NCBI GenBank assembly: GCA_030429365.1
Contig: JAUIEW010000015.1
Location: 1 to 39,475 of the forward strand
Direction of reading: 5' to 3'
From: Phycisphaerae bacterium
GTDB taxonomy: Bacteria > Planctomycetota > Phycisphaerae > UBA1845
Length of the DNA: 39,475 nt
A program made the translations under genes and the position numbers. Shown here one piece after another: positions 34,391 through 39,475 of this stretch. How positions within the stretch are numbered: position 1 is the stretch's first letter; the number at the start of each line of letters is the position of its first letter. The notes beneath the pieces are model-generated. The model had not been told where the DNA came from and did not search any database. It saw only the letters and a list, made by a program, of their open reading frames with translations.

Positions 34391-35797
34391 TTGAAGAAGT
34401 GGATCATTATTCTGGTCGTAGCCGTGCTGATCTATATCGGTTGGACCAAGCTTAGCGGAGCCAGGGTCAATCTTGCGTTCCTCCAGGAGAAAACGGCGAT
34501 CGTCGGTCGGGGTGACTTGACGATTCCCATCACCGGGACGGGGGAAATCCAACCGAAATCCCGCAGCGTGATCAAACCTGAAGCCAGCGGCGAGGTTATC
34601 GAGATCCCGGTAGACCCGGGTCAGATGGTCACTGCTGGTCAATTGCTGATTCGACTCGATCAAGAGGAAGAGCAGCGTAATGTCACCCGCGCGAAGAACG
34701 AAGTCGCTCGGGCATCGGCGACGTTGGAACAACAGAAGCTCCGTCTTCAGGAGCGCAAGACCAGCGCCTTGGCACAGATCGACGCGCGAATCAAAGGCGC
34801 CGAAGCGCAAATCGAAGACGCCGAATTCAGCTACGAAAAGACGAAGGCTCTGTTCGATTCCGGTCGCGGGGCCAGCAAAGACGAACTGACCACTGTCAAG
34901 GCGCGCTATGATCAACTGGTCGCCCAGCTTGACGGCTTCAAAGCCGACCGGGAGCAGGCGGAGATTGCGATTGGTTTGTCGGAACATGACGTGGAGTTGG
35001 CTGAGAAGGCTTTTGAGATCGCCGAAACCAATTTGCGTGATGCCGAAAAGCGCCTCCGCGAAACGGAGATTCGTTCGCCCATCGATGGCATGGTTTCCAA
35101 GATCAATGTCGCGGTGGGGACCATTGTGCAGGGCGGAAAGACGACGTTTACCGGTGGAACCGAGTTGGCTGTCGTCTCGGACATTTCGGACATGTACGTG
35201 CAGACGGAAGTGTCGGATGCTGACATCGGCGCGGTGATGTGGTTGGCACAGCCCGAAGCCCGGCCCGGTGGTTTGGAACTGGCCCAGAAACTCGCTGACG
35301 ACGATGTTGTTCCGTTGGTCAGTACCAACAGCATCGTGCCGGAGTTGGGGATGGAAGGGGTTCCGGTTACGGTGATGGTCGATTCGTTTCGCGATCAGGA
35401 GTTCACGGGTGTGATCGAACGCATCGATCCCGAACCGCGTAAAGCCCAGAACATCGTGACGTACATCGTTCAGATTCGCGTCACCAGCAAGAACCGGATG
35501 ATGCTCGCGCTCGTGCCCGGGATGCAAGCCGATGTCGAATTCACGGCTGAGGCAGTGACCGATGCGACGTTGATTCCGCACGAGGCGATTCATCGCGGAC
35601 CGAACGACGAACTTGGTGTATACGTTCGCGAGCTTGATCCCGAGACCAAGGAGCACAAGCCGCGGTTCGTGTCCTGCCGGTTTGGGCTGGACAACGGTCT
35701 TTACGCCGAGTTGGTCGAAGGCGAAGGCGTCACCAGCGGGATCGAAGTGTACACCAAGTTGCCTCCGCGACTTGGTGAGGATGATGAAGACGAATAG
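34391..35797 (+). CDS. Periplasmic adaptor protein, MacA/HlyD type
   Basis: The adaptor bridges an inner-membrane ABC permease to the outer membrane. TTG 34391 has AAGGAG nine bases upstream and gives 468 residues; TTG 34361 is less well placed. A single N-terminal anchor (about 4-20) is followed by the split lipoyl domain (IKPEASGEVIEIPVDPGQMVTAGQLLIRLD), a coiled-coil hairpin (about 95-235) and the returning strand ETEIRSPIDGMVSKINVAVGTIVQGG. Beta-barrel and membrane-proximal domains complete it, ending in an acidic tail. The ATPase and permease genes follow directly, so the three form one MacAB-like exporter. The substrate is unknown, and no TolC-type gene is in the window. Confidence 0.9.
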   Translation: MKKWIIILVVAVLIYIGWTKLSGARVNLAFLQEKTAIVGRGDLTIPITGTGEIQPKSRSVIKPEASGEVIEIPVDPGQMVTAGQLLIRLDQEEEQRNVTRAKNEVARASATLEQQKLRLQERKTSALAQIDARIKGAEAQIEDAEFSYEKTKALFDSGRGASKDELTTVKARYDQLVAQLDGFKADREQAEIAIGLSEHDVELAEKAFEIAETNLRDAEKRLRETEIRSPIDGMVSKINVAVGTIVQGGKTTFTGGTELAVVSDISDMYVQTEVSDADIGAVMWLAQPEARPGGLELAQKLADDDVVPLVSTNSIVPELGMEGVPVTVMVDSFRDQEFTGVIERIDPEPRKAQNIVTYIVQIRVTSKNRMMLALVPGMQADVEFTAEAVTDATLIPHEAIHRGPNDELGVYVRELDPETKEHKPRFVSCRFGLDNGLYAELVEGEGVTSGIEVYTKLPPRLGEDDEDE

Positions 35798-35822
35798 GCA
35801 ATCGCCAGGTCACGACGACATA

Positions 35823-36560
35823 ATGATTGAGCTTCGGCAACTTCGCAAGCACTACAAGATGGGCGATTCGATCGTTCACGCGCTCGACGGCGCCGACCTC
35901 GATATCGGTGCGGGCGAGTTCGTGTCGCTGACCGGTGCGTCGGGTAGCGGCAAAAGCACGATGATGCACCTGATCGGCTGCCTCGATCGACCGACTTCGG
36001 GTAGCTACAGGCTCGACGGCATCGCGGTGAATCGCATGGGCGATCGACAACTTGCCGTCGTCCGCAATCGCAAGATCGGTTTCGTTTTTCAGACGTTCAA
36101 CCTGATCAACCGCACGTCGGCGGTCGACAATGTGGCGGTTCCCCTGATTTACAGTCGCAAGACCAGCACGAAAACGGCAGCGATGGCCGCCCTTGAAAAA
36201 GTCGGTTTGACCAAGCGTGCGTCGCACAAGCCGAGTGAACTGTCCGGTGGTGAAAGGCAGCGCGTCGCCATCGCCCGCGCGATCGTCAATGAACCGAAAT
36301 TAATCCTCGCCGACGAACCGACGGGGAACCTCGATTCGCGAACCGGCGAGCAGATCATGGCCATCTTCCATCAACTGCACGCGGCTGGTACGACGATCGT
36401 GCTGGTGACGCACGAGATGGATGTCGCCGCGCAGGCCAAGCGAATCATTCGCATGCGCGACGGTAAGATCGTGGCGGATGAAATTCTGGATGACGCGAAA
36501 CGATCCGCATTGCAAGCTGAAGCACATGCCGGATCGCAACCCGTGGGGAGTCCGACGTAG
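35823..36560 (+). CDS. ABC transporter ATP-binding protein, MacB/LolD type
   Basis: The 245-residue ATPase starts [14 protein letters not shown], the usual N terminus of the group. It has Walker A GASGSGKS (38-45), Q-loop FVFQTFNLI, signature LSGGERQR (140-147), Walker B LILADEP (160-166) and switch His in LVTHEMD. In MacB of E. coli the ATPase and permease are fused; here they are separate, as is common elsewhere. An alternative ATG at 35781 would overlap the adaptor gene and add 14 residues. It is part of the adaptor-ATPase-permease operon. Confidence 0.93.
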   Translation: MIELRQLRKHYKMGDSIVHALDGADLDIGAGEFVSLTGASGSGKSTMMHLIGCLDRPTSGSYRLDGIAVNRMGDRQLAVVRNRKIGFVFQTFNLINRTSAVDNVAVPLIYSRKTSTKTAAMAALEKVGLTKRASHKPSELSGGERQRVAIARAIVNEPKLILADEPTGNLDSRTGEQIMAIFHQLHAAGTTIVLVTHEMDVAAQAKRIIRMRDGKIVADEILDDAKRSALQAEAHAGSQPVGSPT

Positions 36561-36620
36561 TTTGCCAATAGTGTGTCGCTGCGGTTGCGCCACATGAGGA
36601 TTTGTTCTTAAGAGTACGCC

Positions 36621-37829
36621 ATGTTTCTACTTCGAATATGCATGATGGCCGCCAGCAGTCTTCGCGCGAATCTCATGCGCTCGATTCTGGCGTGCCTTGG
36701 CGTCATCTTTGGCGTGGCGGCGGTCGTGTCCGCGATGGCGATCCTCGAAGGGTCCACCCGCGATGCGGTGAAACGATTCGAAACGCTTGGCGCCGACCAG
36801 ATCATCGTGACCAACGGAAACGATGGGCGACGCGGTCAGCGCAGCGTGGTGCGCTTGTCATTGACCCATGCAGATGCCGACGCGCTTGGTGAATTGGAGT
36901 CGGTCGAGAACACGGCCCCCGAATCGTTGATCACCGCGCAAATCAAGTATTTCGAAAAAAACCTGAGCATTCAGTTGCTTGCGACCAACCAGAACTACGC
37001 GCGGATCAACGGATATAAACCGGAGCGCGGTCGCGAGTTGACCAAGCAGGACGTGATCAGCGGCCGCAAAGTCTGCGTGCTTGGTTACAAAGTCGCCAAG
37101 GAACTGTTTGGCGAAACGCCGGCGGTGGGGACGCGGGTTCGAATCGGCGGTCTGGGATTCACGGTCGTGGGCGTGATGGAGAAGAAGGGTTTCCTCGGCA
37201 TGCGTGACGTGGATGAACAGGTGATCATTCCGCTGACCACCGGGTTGACGCGCTTGTTCGGCAACAAGTACGTGCAGTTCATCACCATCCAGGCACAAAA
37301 CAGCAATGAACTCGACAGCGTCACGCAGGAAGTCAAACGCAAGATGCGCGTCGAACACAGCATCCGCGCCGGCGAACCCGACGACTTTCGCGTGATGACC
37401 AAAGAGCAGATCACCCAGAGCGTCGGCGGATTTGTCGACATCATGGCCATCGTGCTCTACAGCATCGCGGGGATTTCGCTGGTGGTCGGTGGGATCGGAA
37501 TCACCAACATCATGCTGGTCTCGGTGACGGAGCGCACCCGCGAGATCGGGGTGAGGATGGCCGTCGGCGCCAAGCGCGGCGACATCCTGCTTCAGTTCCT
37601 TCTGGAAGCCGGTGTGGTCAGCGTATTCGGCGGCGGACTTGGCGTGCTGCTTGGTCGGGGATTCACGAAGATGCTTGAGAACGTCACGGTCGTTCTGCAG
37701 ACATACACCACGAGCCGCAGCATCATGATGGCCTTGGGAATGGCGTTCTTCACGGGCGTCGCGGCTGGTTTGTATCCGGCATTTCGCGCATCGCGCCTGG
37801 ACCCGGTCGAGGCGTTGCGACACGAGTAG
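36621..37829 (+). CDS. ABC transporter permease, MacB/FtsX type
   Basis: The 402-residue protein has a first membrane segment (about 20-42), a periplasmic MacB_PCD domain (about 45-270) and an FtsX domain with three segments (about 272-300, 325-350, 362-385). The last two flank the RASRLDPVEALRHE C terminus. The cytoplasmic coupling stretch TERTREIGVRMAVGAKRGDI (about 299-318) is the family signature. It completes the tripartite exporter with the two genes before it. Substrates of such exporters include peptides, lipids and macrolides; none is indicated here. Confidence 0.93.
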   Translation: MFLLRICMMAASSLRANLMRSILACLGVIFGVAAVVSAMAILEGSTRDAVKRFETLGADQIIVTNGNDGRRGQRSVVRLSLTHADADALGELESVENTAPESLITAQIKYFEKNLSIQLLATNQNYARINGYKPERGRELTKQDVISGRKVCVLGYKVAKELFGETPAVGTRVRIGGLGFTVVGVMEKKGFLGMRDVDEQVIIPLTTGLTRLFGNKYVQFITIQAQNSNELDSVTQEVKRKMRVEHSIRAGEPDDFRVMTKEQITQSVGGFVDIMAIVLYSIAGISLVVGGIGITNIMLVSVTERTREIGVRMAVGAKRGDILLQFLLEAGVVSVFGGGLGVLLGRGFTKMLENVTVVLQTYTTSRSIMMALGMAFFTGVAAGLYPAFRASRLDPVEALRHE

Positions 37830-37855
37830 AAACTCTCCCACATACGGAGGTCGCG

Positions 37856-38638
37856 ATGAAACCGATTGCCTCCATGTTGTTCGCATTGGCTGTCGCGGCT
37901 GCCACCTTGATCAGTGGATGCGGGCCCACCCTTTCTGAACTTCAGCTGCAAGAAAAAGCGGGATTGATCTGGATGTTTCCCGGTGTTGAGGGTGGTCCCT
38001 TGGCGCTGACCGATGCGCGGCGGGCGTTTCGCGATGCCGGGGTGAAGTCGCGCATTCGCACGCACGACTATGGCCGGCCTTTCGGTTTGCTCGCCAACCT
38101 GATGGCCTACGAAAGCAACCGCCGTGCGGCTGAGAACATCGCAGCGCAGATCGTTGAATACCGCGTCAAGCATCCCGATACCCCGATCGACCTCGTCGGA
38201 TATTCGGGCGGTGGGGGGATGGCCGTCATGGTGGCTGAGGCGGTTGCCAAAGATGTGCGGCTGCACAATGTCATCCTATGTCAGCCGGCAATCAGTCCAA
38301 CGTACAATCTCAACAAAGCGCTGCGCCGCGTCGACGGCACGCTTGTGAATCTCTACGCGCCCAACGATTGGTTCATGCTGGGGTTGGGGACGAGTTTGTT
38401 TGGAACGATGGATCGGCAGTATGTGTCGGCGGCTGGCAAGGATGGTTTTGCCGAACCGCTGATTCTGGATGACCCGCAACTGGCAAAACATTTCAAACAG
38501 CAAATGTGGACGCCGGACTTGATCATGAAGGGCCACGGTGGGATGCACGCGGGGATCCTGAGTTATGGATGGAATCGCAACACCGTCGCCCCGTGGCTCG
38601 TCGCACAAGCGGTCGAAGCGATCGACATGAACAAATAG
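37856..38638 (+). CDS. Alpha/beta-hydrolase-like lipoprotein
   Basis: The 260-residue product has a lipoprotein signal ending LISGC (Cys22), with GGAGG well placed before ATG 37856. The nucleophile elbow GYSGGGG (115-121) gives Ser117. Asp171 in APNDW and His231 in GGMHAG are plausible triad partners, and the early strand GLIWMFPGVEGG supplies the oxyanion region. An esterase, lipase or thioesterase-like role at the envelope is likely, but the substrate is unknown. It lies 26 bases after the permease gene, so it is probably transcribed with the exporter. Confidence 0.75.
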   Translation: MKPIASMLFALAVAAATLISGCGPTLSELQLQEKAGLIWMFPGVEGGPLALTDARRAFRDAGVKSRIRTHDYGRPFGLLANLMAYESNRRAAENIAAQIVEYRVKHPDTPIDLVGYSGGGGMAVMVAEAVAKDVRLHNVILCQPAISPTYNLNKALRRVDGTLVNLYAPNDWFMLGLGTSLFGTMDRQYVSAAGKDGFAEPLILDDPQLAKHFKQQMWTPDLIMKGHGGMHAGILSYGWNRNTVAPWLVAQAVEAIDMNK

Positions 38639-38803
38639 GCAGTCTCATTTCCTGTAGATCCTGATTTTTGTTTGCGTGCCTTTGTTTTGAGTCGCCGTAT
38701 CTGTCGGCGGGCCTATTCTGCTGGTGCGAATCAGCCGCCCACAGTAGTATCATTTCCACGAATTGCTATCGATGTTGGTATTCAGGGTCGAGGAGACAAA
38801 CAG

Positions 38804-39475
38804 ATGGTTCATTCTTGGGGTCGGTCGAATTTTAATCGTTTGTTGGTTGCGGGTTTGGTCTGCATGGGGGCGATGGCTTGGGCGGGGCAAACGGCCTTTG
38901 CTGAGGACGGAGCTTCCAAGACGGAACTAACCGCGTGCGGTCTGCGCGTCGTGCCGAAGCCTTACGAAGGCAATGACATGATGCGTGCGTTCAACGCATT
39001 CGAAGGTACGTCTCTGGCAATCCTCGTGCATCAACCGAGTGGCGGGTTGATCTCGTTTGATTCAGACGCCAGCAAAATTGAATCGTTCACCGACGACAAG
39101 GGCAAAGACTTGCTCAAATCATCGAGCGATTTTGGCATGCCCGCGCTTCCGATGTCGCCGGATTTCAGCGAAGACGGGAAAGCCGTCATCATCGAAGTCA
39201 ACGGCGGTCAGACTCCCACCAAAGGAGCCACATCGCTAAACGTCAAAGGCAAACTTATCTTCAAAGCCGCGACGCAGAGGAAGAGCTACACGCACAAGGA
39301 TCTCGAACTCAAAGCCGACGCCAAAGTCAATGCCGGTCCGATCGAGATGACCATCGGCCGCGCCGGCAAGCCGGAGTGGGGCGAAGAACCGCTTGAGATC
39401 GTTCTGCAAGCCAAGAAGCGCCTGGACGAAATCGCTTCGATTCGCTTTCTCGATGCCGATGGGAAGGAGATTGAA
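38804..39475 (+). CDS. Secreted protein of unknown function, partial (runs off window end)
   Basis: ATG 38804, with GAGGAG eight bases upstream, opens a frame that continues to the last base, giving 224 visible residues. A signal peptide (about 8-33, ending QTAFA) precedes a hydrophilic beta-rich region. Visible stretches include FEGTSLAILVHQPSGGLISFD, the acidic FTDDKGKDLLKS, SPDFSEDGKAVIIEVNG and KGKLIFKAATQRKSY. I do not recognise a family. The stop lies beyond the window, so length and C-terminal domains are unknown. Confidence 0.8.
   Translation, partial: MVHSWGRSNFNRLLVAGLVCMGAMAWAGQTAFAEDGASKTELTACGLRVVPKPYEGNDMMRAFNAFEGTSLAILVHQPSGGLISFDSDASKIESFTDDKGKDLLKSSSDFGMPALPMSPDFSEDGKAVIIEVNGGQTPTKGATSLNVKGKLIFKAATQRKSYTHKDLELKADAKVNAGPIEMTIGRAGKPEWGEEPLEIVLQAKKRLDEIASIRFLDADGKEIE

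Noticed and set aside
34364-35656. 430-residue minus-strand frame opposite the adaptor gene
   Set aside because: It mirrors a well-supported adaptor protein and has no recognisable domain or start signal; codon bias of the real gene keeps the opposite frame open.
36858-37886. 342-residue minus-strand frame opposite the MacB-type permease
   Set aside because: His/Asp/Arg-rich shadow of a clear permease gene.
1-39475. CRISPR arrays, insertion sequences or prophage
   Set aside because: No spaced direct repeats, transposase or integrase motifs, or terminal inverted repeats with target duplications were seen.

Overview
The window looks like chromosomal DNA of a moderately GC-rich, Gram-negative-type bacterium, most likely a planctomycete (Planctomycetota, perhaps Phycisphaerae-like). 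This is inferred from gene content. Supporting signs are large secreted proteins of unknown function, a protein joining squalene-cyclase-like repeats to DUF4159-like domains, many small lipoproteins, a lone PilT, a FlgM-like protein, DUF1015 and DUF547 proteins and very frequent GTG/TTG starts. No rRNA, phage, insertion sequence or CRISPR array is visible.

Layout. (1) 1-8400: a partial zinc-ribbon protein, an amidase-fold protein without catalytic residues, a disordered small protein, a 1390-residue ExeA-like ATPase fused to a very long coiled coil, a FlgM-like protein, an intact lipoprotein amidase and a small lipoprotein. (2) 8419-17759: a tight six-gene minus-strand operon for envelope proteins (cyclase-repeat/DUF4159 protein, coiled-coil secreted protein, secreted gluzincin peptidase, membrane-anchored protein, LolD-type ATPase, FtsX-type permease with a His-rich loop). 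(3) 18293-20141: TSUP permease plus NagZ-like glycosidase. (4) 20153-24880: DUF423 and FxsA membrane proteins, a candidate small RNA, a DUF1015/DUF547 pair and a divergent QueC-like PP-loop protein. (5) 24913-28344: a membrane protein, PilT, a motif-altered NRAMP-family transporter and tRNA-Ile2(CAU). (6) 28410-34094: small Cys-rich lipoprotein, methyltransferase, 852-residue lipoprotein and M20 dipeptidase. (7) 34391-39475: a MacA/MacB-type exporter in three genes, an alpha/beta-hydrolase lipoprotein and a partial secreted protein.

The genes are mainly envelope-directed: peptidoglycan hydrolysis or recycling (amidase, NagZ), two FtsX/MacB-type ABC machines, lipoproteins and secreted proteins. 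Convergent gene junctions repeatedly carry hairpins or nested palindromes, each of a different family. The items most worth a second look are the ATPase/coiled-coil fusion with a Gln in place of the Walker B glutamate, the pseudo-amidase, the divergent QueC-like protein, the six-gene envelope operon, and a candidate small RNA at about 21479-21583 with an anti-Shine-Dalgarno-like stretch.
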